Positions 8,925 to 18,157 of a stretch of 64,000 nt of DNA are shown here, one piece after another. The DNA comes from a virus. Made by a program: the position numbers and the translations under genes. The number at the start of each line of letters is the position of its first letter. The first letter of the stretch is position 1. The DNA lies in the IMG/VR virus record IMGVR_UViG_3300046780_000464, positions 19,590 through 83,589 of that record; one strand, given 5' to 3'. The notes beneath the pieces are model-generated. The model was not told where the DNA came from. It worked only from the letters and a program-made list of their open reading frames with translations, and did not search any database.

Positions 8925-10379
8925 TTATCTAATCCGTCGATTTGATGAAACTATTGTTGGGGTCCACCCTGGTGTTGGTGTTCTAGTAGGCGTAGGTGTA
9001 GCTGTAGGTGTAGCTGTAGGTGTAGCTGTAGGAGTAGCTGTAGGAGTAGCTGTAGGTGCTTTCGGACCATAGGTTTCTGGAGCACCACGACTAGCTGCTG
9101 AAGATGGATTTTGAATAGTCTCTCCTTTATCATTAAGTGCGACACCAACTATATTGGAATACCAAGGAAGACCACGAGTGTCTCCTTGATGCTCCAATAG
9201 AACGACCTTATAAGAACCAATTGGGGAGGTATAAGCTGACTCCATTTGCTTACCAAAGGTCGCAACAGGATTTATTACACCACCGGTAGTATCACCTTGA
9301 ATATCACCATTTGCATTAACCTTAACAGAGGAACCTGGGGTGAATGGAACACCAGACAGGACACTTGTATCCAGCTTGATCTTCCCTCCAAGCTTGATAT
9401 TCGGATTAAGTAAACACTTACATTCAATACCTTGAGGAGTTACCTCAGGTAGGCTGACAAGACCTGTCTTTGTTGTTAGTATGACAGGAGCACCAGGTCT
9501 GGTATTCTTGTTCTTGAGGATGACAATCTTACCATGCTCAATAAAGAACTTGGCATCATTCTTTTCCATATATTGTCGAATTACGTCTCTAGCAGCCGCA
9601 ATTTCAGTTGTATCTCGTTGGGATTTATCCAATCCAACCTCTGGATCAATATAACTTATGCTGATACCCAATTTCGTGGCAGCATTCTTAAGGGGAACTA
9701 GATCCTGTGTACCTGCAGGGTACTGTGTGGAGACTATTTCTCGGTTGTACCTCAGATCACCATCACCCGCATGTATCTCGAAGTAAGTGTCAGTTGGATT
9801 TTCTTTGCCCTTCTTGTATTGGACCACCGTACCGTCAAAGATCAAACCAAAGTTTGCATACTTGTAACCCGCCTGTACTTGTATCCTGGTAAACTGAATA
9901 ACCTTTACCATTGTTGCCGGAGCCATGTTATACACACGCGCCCATAACGTCGCAGGTGTATTGGCATCCGCCTGTCTAATGTTAAAGAAGACTCTCAGAG
10001 CTGAGAGATCAATCCCACTTGAAGTCTTACTCTTATCCCCACTAGATTGAGCACTGGGTGCTTTAGCAGTAACACTAACCTCAGGAAGAGTAATACTATC
10101 ATCACGAGGAGTTGGTGTTCTTGTAGTGGCGGTGGTAGGTGTTGCGGTAGGGGTTGTCAGACGAGTAGTATTACTAGCCGCATCTCCTGAACCCTGACTA
10201 TACAAAACAAAACTCAGTTTACGCATCCATTGCGCATCATGATTCTTATCATCTTTAGATATAGGCGCCGAACCAGGTGCATTACTCGGCTGCATTTGGT
10301 CAGCCAGGGATGTCCAACTATCCGCCTGAGCAGTTAGTTTAGAAGTCTGAAAGTTTGCTTGATTTGAATCGTCAGCCAT
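8925..10379 (-). CDS. Baseplate hub protein (gp27/gpD-like)
   Basis: 484 residues. The central part (~125-340) has features of phage hub proteins: LRVFFNIRQADANTPATLWA, RVYNMAPAT, IQVQAGYKYANFGLIFDGTV, then an Arg-rich and IECKCLLNPNIKLGG region typical of the second hub barrel. The N-terminus and C-terminus carry Thr/Pro linkers. The C-terminal linker is a run of TATP units encoded by a 12-bp DNA tandem repeat. It lies between the tape measure and Dit-like genes, the usual hub position. Confidence 0.78.
   Translation of the reverse strand: MADDSNQANFQTSKLTAQADSWTSLADQMQPSNAPGSAPISKDDKNHDAQWMRKLSFVLYSQGSGDAASNTTRLTTPTATPTTATTRTPTPRDDSITLPEVSVTAKAPSAQSSGDKSKTSSGIDLSALRVFFNIRQADANTPATLWARVYNMAPATMVKVIQFTRIQVQAGYKYANFGLIFDGTVVQYKKGKENPTDTYFEIHAGDGDLRYNREIVSTQYPAGTQDLVPLKNAATKLGISISYIDPEVGLDKSQRDTTEIAAARDVIRQYMEKNDAKFFIEHGKIVILKNKNTRPGAPVILTTKTGLVSLPEVTPQGIECKCLLNPNIKLGGKIKLDTSVLSGVPFTPGSSVKVNANGDIQGDTTGGVINPVATFGKQMESAYTSPIGSYKVVLLEHQGDTRGLPWYSNIVGVALNDKGETIQNPSSAASRGAPETYGPKAPTATPTATPTATPTATPTATPTPTRTPTPGWTPTIVSSNRRIR
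8988..9058 (-). repeat. 12-bp tandem repeat coding a Thr-Ala-Thr-Pro linker
   Basis: About six imperfect copies of GTAGGTGTAGCT (plus-strand reading) lie inside the 3' end of the hub gene and encode repeated TATP units. Copies differ only at third positions (GTAGGAGTAGCT). The array is in frame, so copy-number change would lengthen or shorten the linker without breaking the gene. Confidence 0.85.
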
Positions 10380-10385
10380 GTCCGC

Positions 10386-13373
10386 CTACGCTAAAAATGC
10401 TCTTGAGTTACGTTGTTCTTCATGCCCACGTCTCTTATGAGACTCATCAATTAACTTTTGTGTTTGATGAGGATCACCAGATCCATTAATGTAATAGTTG
10501 TTGGTTGTATTCATTGCCACCTGTTTGTTCGCTGCCCCACCACCACTACCTCCTGCACCCAACTTAGTACCTTGAACTTCTGATACTTTTTGCTGTTGTT
10601 GTTTAGAAAGCCTTAAAGCTTCCCGATATTCTTCCCAGGGATCACCAAAACCAGCACTAGCACGTATCCCGCCAAAGTCTACATGCATCTGGTCGCGCGG
10701 CCCACCCCTTGGTCGTTGTGTACCAAAGTGTAGTCCGGATCCCATCCTTGCCGCCAACTCTTGATGTCCAGTCTTGATCAGATACGCCATCGCATGAATG
10801 TAAGCTTGACGATAGGGAACGGCATTAGGACCGGTACCTGCCTTATTGGCAATTGGTTTACCATCCTTGTCGTAAACCTGCCAGTCCTCGGCTTGGTGCT
10901 GACCATGCCAACCACCACCAGGGCGGTAACCGCCCTCCGGTGTGACCTTTGCTGACCAACCCTCAGGTAGTGTTTCTTTATAACCTTGAACCATTGCCTC
11001 GGTAAGGAGCTTGTTAACCCCTGTTCTTTCGGCAACAGAAGCATCTACCTTGTTACTACCAGGAGTAGGTACTCCTGCTGGACTTGCCTGGGACGCCCGC
11101 TCCTTTGCCAACTCCAGGAAGACTTCGTTTATTTCTTTTTCACCAGCACCCTTTGGAAGTTTTACTCCTTTACCACCGTGTTCGAAACTGAGACCGGCTA
11201 TAGTTAATTTCCGTAGGTTTTCTGGTGTTAATTGTATCGGTAGGTTCTCACCACCCGGTTTGTTATAATCACCACCCATTGCTGTTTTGTAAGCTTCAAG
11301 TTGGGCCTTCATGTTGTTTTCAAATCCGGGCCCAGAAGCCTCAGCAATCTTTGCAATCGTATCTAAGCCTCTCTTAAAGTAACTATTGTAAGTAATGATG
11401 CGCGCACGTATACCATGCGCCATTGTATCAAAACTCTCAAAAGCCTGCCCAGGCCTTGTAGTCTTACCTAACCAATCACCACCTCCAACCCGCAAATTGC
11501 CTGGATTGTTGCGTTCCGGATGCGATATTTCCATTCCAGACGATGTTGTCTGAGTAGTTTCAGGGGGCTTCCAGTCTGGTGGAAACTCCACCCCACCTGC
11601 TGGCGCGCCAGTTGGAGAACCCGGGGTTCCAGGTGTACCAGGAGGGGCGCTACCGGGAGCGGGCGCAACACCAGGGGATGCACCGGGTGTACCTGCCGCT
11701 CCATAGATGCCGTCCTTGTAACCCATTGCCTTTAAGGTCTGATCAAGGACGTTTATCAGCAGTTCAGACATCTTGTCGTAAAATCTATCAGCTAGATCGA
11801 CAAGAGGTCGAAAAGAAGCATCCCCTGACCACCAACGTTGAAATTCAATAAAGATAGTCTCAAAGTTGATACCGCTACGACCACCACTTTCACTAAGCAG
11901 ATTATCTGGATGAGGACCAAACATTTGTTGGAGTCCCTCGCTAATGTTGCGAGGAAGTACCATCTCACCATCATGGGCATTGATATTAACAATACCACCA
12001 TGCTGGAACCCGGCTGCCTCCTCCGGCTGTCCCTCATGGGTTGCCTTACCACCACCAACTCCACCTAATCCTTGAAACATCCGACCGAGTAGATAAAACG
12101 GATCCGTCCATTTAAAGGCAGCGCCTACATTGGGGTGACCTTTGTAGAGCGGGTTATCCTCAGAATAAGATTTATCCCGGCTATGGGGGTCACTTGTGGT
12201 TTTCCAAGCTTGCCATGCACCCGCTGCCGCTGCGGCCCATAGGCTGGCACGAAAGATTGCTAAACGCAGTGCTGCCCCAATAGCGGTTCCAGCAGGAGTC
12301 GCGCCAGCAATCAGTGGTCCAAACAACCACTTAACAAGAGCAATTGGGATATCTATCATGATGCCCTTTAACAGGGCTGCCGCTATTGCAGGTCCAAATA
12401 ACAACAGTCCAGCGGCAATTGCCGTTGCCCATTCAGGGCCAACGTTCTTAGACAGCCAAGCGAACCCTTCAATCAATTTACCGACTAACCAGATTACCCC
12501 CTTTATCGCATCACCTATCAGATAAATATCTCTGATAAAGGCTGCTCTATTCTCTTTGTCCTCAAAGAACTTCCGCATCTCTTCAAAGACGTGCTTAAAG
12601 CCGGCAATAACTTCGGGATCAGTTAACCAGTCGCCTATTGCATCAAGTATCTTTTTAATGTTTTCAAAGTTGTCACTAACAATCTTATCAATACCTGAAC
12701 TAAATATATCAACTATTCGATCCCACGTCATAGAAAGCTTGTGACCAGCATCAGCAGCTTGGTCTTGATTAAGCTTCATCTTGACCATTAGGTCATTGTG
12801 AAACTTTATCTGGTCGTTATAGTCTTTTAGATTTAATGAAAGATTACGAATAGGATCAAAATCAATACCAAGCTCACCTTTCTCAATGGTATTCTTGAGC
12901 ATTTGATACTGATTGGATGTTTCACCAAAGTTTCTTCTTGCATTATCCAGAGCAGTCGCCAGTCTTACATAGGCGTCTTGAGCATTCAGGATTGGTTTTG
13001 TATCCCCAACTGCTCTTAACAACCCCTGCATTTGTTCCATTTTCCCTGGCTTACGCAGGGTTTCGGCTAACTTACTAACAATTTGCGCTGTCTGTTCAGA
13101 TTGGATCCCGGCAGCCTTTAAACCAAATTCGAAACTCTTTAGTGCAGCAACTGGTACTCCTGTTGATTTTGATAGGAGATACATGTTATTGAAGCTATTC
13201 ATCGTCCGACGAATAGCTTCTTCAGCCCCAATAGCCAACCCAATCAGTGCTAACCTAAACTCCTTGACCCCACGAATACCATTCTGCATGGTATCATGGA
13301 AACGCTTCGAACTCGCGGGGTCCGTCTGGAAGCCTAGCTTAACAAAGAATTCTTGGATTGTGATGCCTGCCAT
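10386..13373 (-). CDS. Tape measure protein with C-terminal cell-wall hydrolase-like domains
   Basis: 995 residues, located between tail chaperones and hub. Residues ~1-300 are helical tape-measure sequence (MAGITIQEFFVKLGFQTDPA and onward), and ~300-400 contain hydrophobic segments. After Pro/Gly linkers come two enzyme-like regions: ~624-720, NNPGNLRVGG with GIRARIITYNSYF, a lysozyme-like virion segment; and ~830-900, HQAEDWQVYDKDGKPI with MHVDFGG, which resembles M15/VanY-type DD-peptidases (HxxxxD...H.D zinc pattern). Such domains would help local wall opening during ejection. Length sets tail length. ATG overlaps the upstream stop (TAATG). Hydrolase assignments are by motif only. Confidence 0.85.
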   Translation of the reverse strand: MAGITIQEFFVKLGFQTDPASSKRFHDTMQNGIRGVKEFRLALIGLAIGAEEAIRRTMNSFNNMYLLSKSTGVPVAALKSFEFGLKAAGIQSEQTAQIVSKLAETLRKPGKMEQMQGLLRAVGDTKPILNAQDAYVRLATALDNARRNFGETSNQYQMLKNTIEKGELGIDFDPIRNLSLNLKDYNDQIKFHNDLMVKMKLNQDQAADAGHKLSMTWDRIVDIFSSGIDKIVSDNFENIKKILDAIGDWLTDPEVIAGFKHVFEEMRKFFEDKENRAAFIRDIYLIGDAIKGVIWLVGKLIEGFAWLSKNVGPEWATAIAAGLLLFGPAIAAALLKGIMIDIPIALVKWLFGPLIAGATPAGTAIGAALRLAIFRASLWAAAAAGAWQAWKTTSDPHSRDKSYSEDNPLYKGHPNVGAAFKWTDPFYLLGRMFQGLGGVGGGKATHEGQPEEAAGFQHGGIVNINAHDGEMVLPRNISEGLQQMFGPHPDNLLSESGGRSGINFETIFIEFQRWWSGDASFRPLVDLADRFYDKMSELLINVLDQTLKAMGYKDGIYGAAGTPGASPGVAPAPGSAPPGTPGTPGSPTGAPAGGVEFPPDWKPPETTQTTSSGMEISHPERNNPGNLRVGGGDWLGKTTRPGQAFESFDTMAHGIRARIITYNSYFKRGLDTIAKIAEASGPGFENNMKAQLEAYKTAMGGDYNKPGGENLPIQLTPENLRKLTIAGLSFEHGGKGVKLPKGAGEKEINEVFLELAKERASQASPAGVPTPGSNKVDASVAERTGVNKLLTEAMVQGYKETLPEGWSAKVTPEGGYRPGGGWHGQHQAEDWQVYDKDGKPIANKAGTGPNAVPYRQAYIHAMAYLIKTGHQELAARMGSGLHFGTQRPRGGPRDQMHVDFGGIRASAGFGDPWEEYREALRLSKQQQQKVSEVQGTKLGAGGSGGGAANKQVAMNTTNNYYINGSGDPHQTQKLIDESHKRRGHEEQRNSRAFLA

Positions 13374-13546
13374 TATTTACTATTCCTTGCTGCTTCCTCA
13401 AACCTACTTCTATTCTCATCCCTAACGTTTAGTGCTTCATTCATCCTCGCTACGTCAGCTAGATCTAAAGTGCCGTCAACTAACGACTCGTAACGACAAA
13501 TTCCCTCTAGGGCTGGTCGCATTACCCAATCTTCGTCGTCGTTCAT
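13373..13546 (-). CDS. Second tail-assembly chaperone segment (DUF6889-like)
   Basis: A 57-residue acidic peptide (MNDDEDWVMRPALEGICRYE, then LVDGTLDLADVARMNEAL). It resembles the short protein that follows the main tail-assembly chaperone in DUF3383/DUF3277-type phages. Its ATG overlaps the upstream TGA (ATGA), and its own stop overlaps the tape measure ATG. In many phages this segment is made as a frameshift extension of the chaperone. No classical slippery heptamer is obvious here, so simple coupling is as likely. Confidence 0.75.
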   Translation of the reverse strand: MNDDEDWVMRPALEGICRYESLVDGTLDLADVARMNEALNVRDENRSRFEEAARNSK

Positions 13547-14001
13547 GCTGACGACGGAAACGGAAGAACCTGATCCCCTGCCCCCTCCGAAGTGTTGGGC
13601 AGGGGTGCGGAGAAAAAACCGCTGAGATTATCCTGCAACACAGCAAAGGTTAGTTGAAGCATCTCCATCATGTCAATATCTTCGAACATTAGTTCGCCGG
13701 ATGGCATGGTGATACGCACCCAGGCTTGCCCATTCCACCTTGACACGACATGCAAACAAGTCTTCAGGATAAACTCACTATCCTGCTGTGACATCTCAGC
13801 AACTGCAGTGGCAACGGGTCCCAATGCCGACCAGAAGTTGGCATCCATTGCGACATTAGTGCCATCGGTTGGTCCGATGTCAGAGAAAGTCTCACCCATT
13901 CCGGAAAACACAGGCATGAGTTTCCGAAACAAGTGAAACTGTTTAAACGCGTCGAGTCGGCCGGTGCGATACCGGGAAGTACCAAGCTCGAGTTCTTGCA
14001 T
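13543..14001 (-). CDS. Tail assembly chaperone
   Basis: 152 residues (YRTGRLDAFKQFHLFRKLMP, FILKTCLHVVSRW, MLQLTFAVLQDNLSGFF). The sequence pattern and position between tube and tape measure match the tail chaperone family that coats the tape measure during tail assembly. It overlaps the next small chaperone by ATGA. Its C-terminus (NTSEGAGDQVLPFPSSA) is low-complexity. Confidence 0.8.
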   Translation of the reverse strand: MQELELGTSRYRTGRLDAFKQFHLFRKLMPVFSGMGETFSDIGPTDGTNVAMDANFWSALGPVATAVAEMSQQDSEFILKTCLHVVSRWNGQAWVRITMPSGELMFEDIDMMEMLQLTFAVLQDNLSGFFSAPLPNTSEGAGDQVLPFPSSA

Positions 14002-14011
14002 AAGTCTACTC

Positions 14012-14479
14012 CTACGCTGCTATCCCTGTCGCCGCTGCCAGGCCAGTACCAAGGATAAAGTCAACAATACCAGCATGGAAGGTCCAAGTCATTTCGCCGC
14101 CTTCCTTGGCATAGGTGACATCGGCAAACTTTGCCCAGGCACACATCTGGCAGACAATAACATCATTGCGCGCCATGTCTCTTATCGAGATTGTGTTGAT
14201 GCCGAAGGCCTGACTAAAGGCGCAGTCCGCAGCATACATTGCCGATAGTAGGGCATTGGTTGGTGAAGTCTTGAGCAAGCGCACCGTTACCGTGGCGCTC
14301 TTGCCAGCGTGCAGCGAGTGCATGACAGAACCGTCGGCACCAATAGTCATGGTGGACTTGTCTTCCGTCATAACAACGCTGATACCACCCTCAGCATCAC
14401 CAGCACCAGACCCCAGGCTAAAAGAGCCATGAGGACCACTGATGGAACACATGTTGTCTTGAAAGCTGTAAGTTGCCAT
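14012..14479 (-). CDS. Tail tube protein (DUF3277-like)
   Basis: 155 residues: MATYSFQDNMCSISGPHGSF, GGISVVMTEDKSTMTIGADG, SLHAGKSATVTVRLLKTSP, ISIRDMARNDVIVC, GEMTWTFHAG. This is the conserved layout of DUF3277 inner tail tube proteins of Mu-independent contractile phages. A good AGGGAGA ribosome site precedes the ATG. It is separated from the sheath only by the GIY-YIG endonuclease gene, which probably inserted between them. Confidence 0.88.
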   Translation of the reverse strand: MATYSFQDNMCSISGPHGSFSLGSGAGDAEGGISVVMTEDKSTMTIGADGSVMHSLHAGKSATVTVRLLKTSPTNALLSAMYAADCAFSQAFGINTISIRDMARNDVIVCQMCAWAKFADVTYAKEGGEMTWTFHAGIVDFILGTGLAAATGIAA

Positions 14480-14489
14480 AGATGTCTCC

Positions 14490-14652
14490 CTAAGAAAGAA
14501 AACAGCATACGTTATGGGCGGAGAATGCTAGTCCGGATTTCGCGGTCGAAAGAGGAGGGGCGACCACGCCATTATTAGAAACCGCTGTACCGATCCCAAA
14601 AGGGACCAAAAGCCCTGTGATGTCGGGCCGACTTGGCCTTGGCGGCTTAACC
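14490..14652. other. 163-bp gap between endonuclease and tube gene
   Basis: No gene with a clear start is visible. On the minus strand one frame stays open from inside the endonuclease gene and reads PPRPSRPDITGLLVPFGIGT and beyond, a protein-like composition without its own start codon or ribosome site. It may be debris from the endonuclease insertion or chance. Confidence 0.4.
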
Positions 14653-15300
14653 TTACCGGTTGACTTTTCGTCCAAGATACCAACCATCAGGAATAGGGTC
14701 AGTATCAAGAAGCCTTTTACTCTTTAAACCGTTCGTGATCCAAGATCGATTTCGATTTCGATAAAGCCAAATCTTTCGATTCTCTTGTTTCTGTTCAATT
14801 CGTTTATCTAATTCTTGTTGAGTAACTATTAAACTTCGGCCTCGATACCAACCATCAGGAATAGGGTTGTTCTTATTGACTCTTTTATCTTCAACACCAT
14901 TTGTTATCCAACCTAATTGTCCTTGAGCAATCTTACCTCGCTCAGTAGGTCCATATCTTTTACCTTTTCTTGCACTAGGCTTCCCGAGTTTGGCAAGGGA
15001 CATTCGACGTCTAGTTTCTTCACCAAACCCACCAACATATCTACGTTTGTTTACAACCAACCCATTAAGCGCATCTATTAAACAAGTCTCAATCAAACGA
15101 GCCTCTTTATATTCTAAATTATTCCTAACTATTATTGGAATGGTTTCGTATCCTAGATCACGAAGAGACCGAACAATCGTACCTGTTGCTGTATCCCTAC
15201 CTGAAAGATGTGTACTGATCCGACCTAGTTGTATGGCACATCCAACGTAGAAAGGCTTTCCATTGTCAGATCGAATCAGTACATAGACGTAGTAATCCAT
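14653..15300 (-). CDS. GIY-YIG homing endonuclease, free-standing
   Basis: 215 residues. The N-terminus is a GIY-YIG nuclease variant: YYVYVLIRSD, KPFYVGCAIQLGRISTHLSG, with an Arg in the helix and Glu in LIETCLIDALNG. It is followed by a NUMOD3-like DNA-binding stretch (GEETRRRMSLAKLGKPSARK) and two copies of a WITNG...PIPDGWYxGR motif common at the C-termini of phage homing enzymes. It acts as a DNA nuclease that spreads its own gene. It sits between sheath and tube, genes normally adjacent, and is more A+T-rich and Lys/Arg/Asn-rich than its neighbours. An AGTACTC/GAGTACT inverted repeat precedes the gene. Confidence 0.87.
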   Translation of the reverse strand: MDYYVYVLIRSDNGKPFYVGCAIQLGRISTHLSGRDTATGTIVRSLRDLGYETIPIIVRNNLEYKEARLIETCLIDALNGLVVNKRRYVGGFGEETRRRMSLAKLGKPSARKGKRYGPTERGKIAQGQLGWITNGVEDKRVNKNNPIPDGWYRGRSLIVTQQELDKRIEQKQENRKIWLYRNRNRSWITNGLKSKRLLDTDPIPDGWYLGRKVNR

Positions 15301-15363
15301 CGCTCAGTACTCCTCGGTATCCCACAAGAGGATAGCAGAGTACTAATTAAAAGCAAGAATTAC

Positions 15364-16863
15364 TTAACGGTTAACATTTATGAGCACGTTCGAGAAGTGG
15401 ACAGCACCAGCCAACTTTACCGCGACCTGGATCAGTGGTGCAACGCGCGCTTCTCTTGTTGCTTGGTCTTGTGTATCCACCGAGGCGGCAAAGGTGTACC
15501 AACCATTGGCAAGCAGGTCACCTTGCGCCAGCTGACCAAAGCCAGGTGCGTTCCATCTGCCTGGTGCAATCAGGCCATTAACGACACCCTGCGACAGTGA
15601 ACCATCAGTAGTAGCAACCAGAACGTGAATGCCTGGATCAGTCTGTGGGATCTTTGGTGACTGATACAGAACATTGTACACGTCAGTCTGAATCCGGTTC
15701 GCCAACCAATCCAGACCGTGCATCTCATCAAAGTAAGCGCGACCACTCATCACACCTTCTTCGATGATACTCGTACCGTTATTGTATTGAGCATAGACGT
15801 TGATGCGCTTGCTGGCGAGGGTAGTCGCTTCGGTCGCGGTAAGCAGCTCAGGTACAACACCAGGTTCTACCTTGAACTTCATTGTGATCGTGGTATTTGA
15901 CCCCTCGAAGTTGGTGGTCAGTGCACGACCAAAGAATGAAGCCATAGCGTAAGGGTTGGTAGCAGAATACTGAACTGCTGTCCGCATGTAGTCAGCCAGT
16001 AGTGACTGGCTGCCGATGTCACTGGTAATAACCGGATCGAGACAAGTCGGCTCGTTTGTGGTGATGCCGTAGAGGTGTTTATCCGCTGCGGCTTCAATGT
16101 ACCCAGAGATAGCGTGATGGTCTTGATCAATCAACGGCGTAGTGGTGGCAAAGATCAGAGCGTACCACCCACGACCATCCACCCTTATCACGGCGTCTAC
16201 TGGTGTCTCCAAGGCCACACCGGATGAACTACGCATTCCAGTACTTGCGGTGCACAGCATCATGGCCGAGATGTCTGTCGCCAGGGGCACCCCCGGCGGT
16301 GCGGTCAAAAAGCTAACATTAGAGGTTGGGCCTGTGGTGTGACTGTCAATGATGAACTCTTGACCAGTCCAAGTACAAGTTGCCATAATCGGTGTTGGCA
16401 TTGCCGCAGCAAAGCCGGCATTGATCTTTGTTGCAACCCCATTGAGGTTGGATACCTGCGAGAAGTCCATATTGACAATAGCCACAAGCGGCCCACCATC
16501 AACTGAGATCTGGAATCCAGCATTATTGATTGCACGCCAAATCAGAGGATCCTGATCCTCGGTAGGCATAGGCCCACCTGTCAAACGACCGGAAGTTGGT
16601 GTCTTTGCCCACCGACCAATAAACAGCGTGGTAGGCTGCGGGATCTGGCTAAAGAACAGCTCCGCAGCTAGAAACTCCGGTGCCGTGCTAGTAAAGTCAC
16701 CAGCGACCTCTTCAATAGTGTTGTACTCCCGAATTGCTTCACCCGTATCAATAATGGGGCTATCTCCCATAATCAATAGGGTATCGAACCGAGACAGAGG
16801 CGCGGCGATCGGCGCAAAGCTGACCTCCACGTCGACTACGCGCGATACGCTCAAGCCTTGCAT
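15364..16863 (-). CDS. Tail sheath protein (DUF3383-like)
   Basis: 499 residues. Conserved DUF3383 features: VVDVEVSFAPIAAPLSRFDT, LIMGDSPIIDT, IREYNTIEEVAGDF, AAELFFSQIPQPTTLFIGRW, and a C-terminal part with NRIQTDVYNVLYQSPKIPQT and RVAPLIQVAVKLAGAVHF. It forms the contractile sheath around the tube, so the virion is a myovirus. ATG has a TAACTATC-type weak site; the upstream coiled-coil gene ends six bases before it. Confidence 0.9.
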   Translation of the reverse strand: MQGLSVSRVVDVEVSFAPIAAPLSRFDTLLIMGDSPIIDTGEAIREYNTIEEVAGDFTSTAPEFLAAELFFSQIPQPTTLFIGRWAKTPTSGRLTGGPMPTEDQDPLIWRAINNAGFQISVDGGPLVAIVNMDFSQVSNLNGVATKINAGFAAAMPTPIMATCTWTGQEFIIDSHTTGPTSNVSFLTAPPGVPLATDISAMMLCTASTGMRSSSGVALETPVDAVIRVDGRGWYALIFATTTPLIDQDHHAISGYIEAAADKHLYGITTNEPTCLDPVITSDIGSQSLLADYMRTAVQYSATNPYAMASFFGRALTTNFEGSNTTITMKFKVEPGVVPELLTATEATTLASKRINVYAQYNNGTSIIEEGVMSGRAYFDEMHGLDWLANRIQTDVYNVLYQSPKIPQTDPGIHVLVATTDGSLSQGVVNGLIAPGRWNAPGFGQLAQGDLLANGWYTFAASVDTQDQATREARVAPLIQVAVKLAGAVHFSNVLINVNR

Positions 16864-16868
16864 GATAG

Positions 16869-17081
16869 TTACTCCTCTGGAGGATCTTTGGTGATGAACC
16901 CAGTTAACTGGGCCTCAAGTATAGTCACCCGTTCCTGTAAAATAGCAATCTGTTGAACCTGTAGGTTAACTTGTTCCTGCAAATCAGTAATCTCTTCCTG
17001 AGCAACAGTAAAGTTGTTGCGAACATCCCTAGTAAAGGCATTGCCCTCTTCTGGTACGGTAGGATCTATTTCTGAGGTCAT
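16869..17081 (-). CDS. Small coiled-coil protein
   Basis: 70 residues, acidic. Residues ~25-60 form a heptad-type coiled coil (VAQEEITDLQEQVNLQVQQI, then AILQERVTILEAQL). It overlaps the upstream tail-terminator gene by four bases (ATGA) and lies just before the sheath. No function is recognised; it could be a small tail or assembly factor. Confidence 0.65.
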   Translation of the reverse strand: MTSEIDPTVPEEGNAFTRDVRNNFTVAQEEITDLQEQVNLQVQQIAILQERVTILEAQLTGFITKDPPEE

Positions 17082-17773
17082 TCAACCACATCCCACTTTG
17101 TTCTACCATCATCCCAGTAGGTAAAACTACCGCGCGCATAATGATCCCATAGGGTCTCAGACCCAACTTCAACATCCCTATGGATGTGCCTTTTGCTATA
17201 GGGTGGTTCTGCTTCAATGCTAACCTGCGCACCGATAATAGTCGCAACGTTATAGTTGTACCTGATCTCTCGCCTTAGTATAATGTTAGTGTCTATTCGA
17301 TTGACCCATTGGTTCATATACAGCTCCGGGGCGCGATTTAGACTCGTAACTTCAACAAGACCACAACCATTAGCCCGCAGCACAGCCCTATTCTGCCAGA
17401 TATACAAACCACGACGCATAAAGCTGGCATATTGTCCAGCATTAGGCCCGTAAAAGGAGCACATTACTGTATCTACTTCATGCTCCTGAAGCATTACTTG
17501 GCCTAGACCATTGTTCCCGTGAGGGTCATTACCCATCCAAGGTTCAAAGTCTAAGAATACTTCCGAGATACCGAACGCCACCCAATTTGTGTCAAAAGTT
17601 GGCATATTCGGTGGCTCAGGTTGCCAGCGAGGCCTGACCAGATCAGGTGGCAGACCAGTAACGCCCGCGACGAGGTCATGCAAGAAATTCTCCCATGCAT
17701 CATCAACGGGCTCTTGAGGCGTCGGCGCCGGGCCAAGATACCCTGCCTGCCTACTGTCTGGGACAAAAGGCAT
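17078..17773 (-). CDS. Tail terminator / neck protein (LIC_12616-like)
   Basis: 231 residues with WENFLHDLVAGVTGLPPDLV, RPRWQPEPPNMPTFDTNWVA, FGISEVFLDF and a FMRRGLYIWQNRAVLRANG segment. This is the layout of phage neck-terminator proteins that cap the tail tube and sheath, and it is just upstream of the sheath gene as usual. Confidence 0.8.
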   Translation of the reverse strand: MPFVPDSRQAGYLGPAPTPQEPVDDAWENFLHDLVAGVTGLPPDLVRPRWQPEPPNMPTFDTNWVAFGISEVFLDFEPWMGNDPHGNNGLGQVMLQEHEVDTVMCSFYGPNAGQYASFMRRGLYIWQNRAVLRANGCGLVEVTSLNRAPELYMNQWVNRIDTNIILRREIRYNYNVATIIGAQVSIEAEPPYSKRHIHRDVEVGSETLWDHYARGSFTYWDDGRTKWDVVE

Positions 17774-18157
17774 TTAGTGGATCCTGAGCCCACCTGAACC
17801 CCTAATGGGAGTAGTCTGACGAACAACAGCAGGCTTGGCTTGTTCTTTGAGAATTGCCTGTGGCTTATCATTGGCAAGCACATTGTACAATTGCTTGGCA
17901 GCCCCTGAGTGAGACTCGACTAGTTTTGCCAATTCCTCAGAGGAAGGCCCGTTGTGCTGTACAGGTGCAGCAACAGGTGTTGAACCCCGACGACGCCCAC
18001 CACTAGTCTCCTGTGGAGGCGGAGGTGGTGCATCAGGATTGGGTACACCCTGCCCATTGCCATTAGTTGACTTCTTTTGTTGCGCAGCGTAATGTTCCGC
18101 TACCGCAGCGTGGTAGTCTGCATTGCGCTGTATCCGCGTACGAACGATACTGTGCAT
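17774..18157 (-). CDS. Uncharacterised Pro-rich protein in neck region
   Basis: 127 residues. A basic N-terminal helix (MHSIVRTRIQRNADYHAAVA) is followed by a Pro/Gly-rich linker and a short helical C-terminus. No known family is recognised. It has a good AAGGGAG ribosome site and ends one base before the tail-terminator start, so it is co-translated with neck genes. Confidence 0.6.
   Translation of the reverse strand: MHSIVRTRIQRNADYHAAVAEHYAAQQKKSTNGNGQGVPNPDAPPPPPQETSGGRRRGSTPVAAPVQHNGPSSEELAKLVESHSGAAKQLYNVLANDKPQAILKEQAKPAVVRQTTPIRGSGGLRIH

Noticed and set aside
8988-9058. Short repeats as a CRISPR or iteron array
   Set aside because: They are in-frame codons for a TATP linker with no unique spacers.
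13530-13560. Programmed frameshift site joining the two tail chaperone genes
   Set aside because: No convincing slippery heptamer was seen; the ATGA overlap alone explains coupling. A tail-protein mass spectrum would decide.
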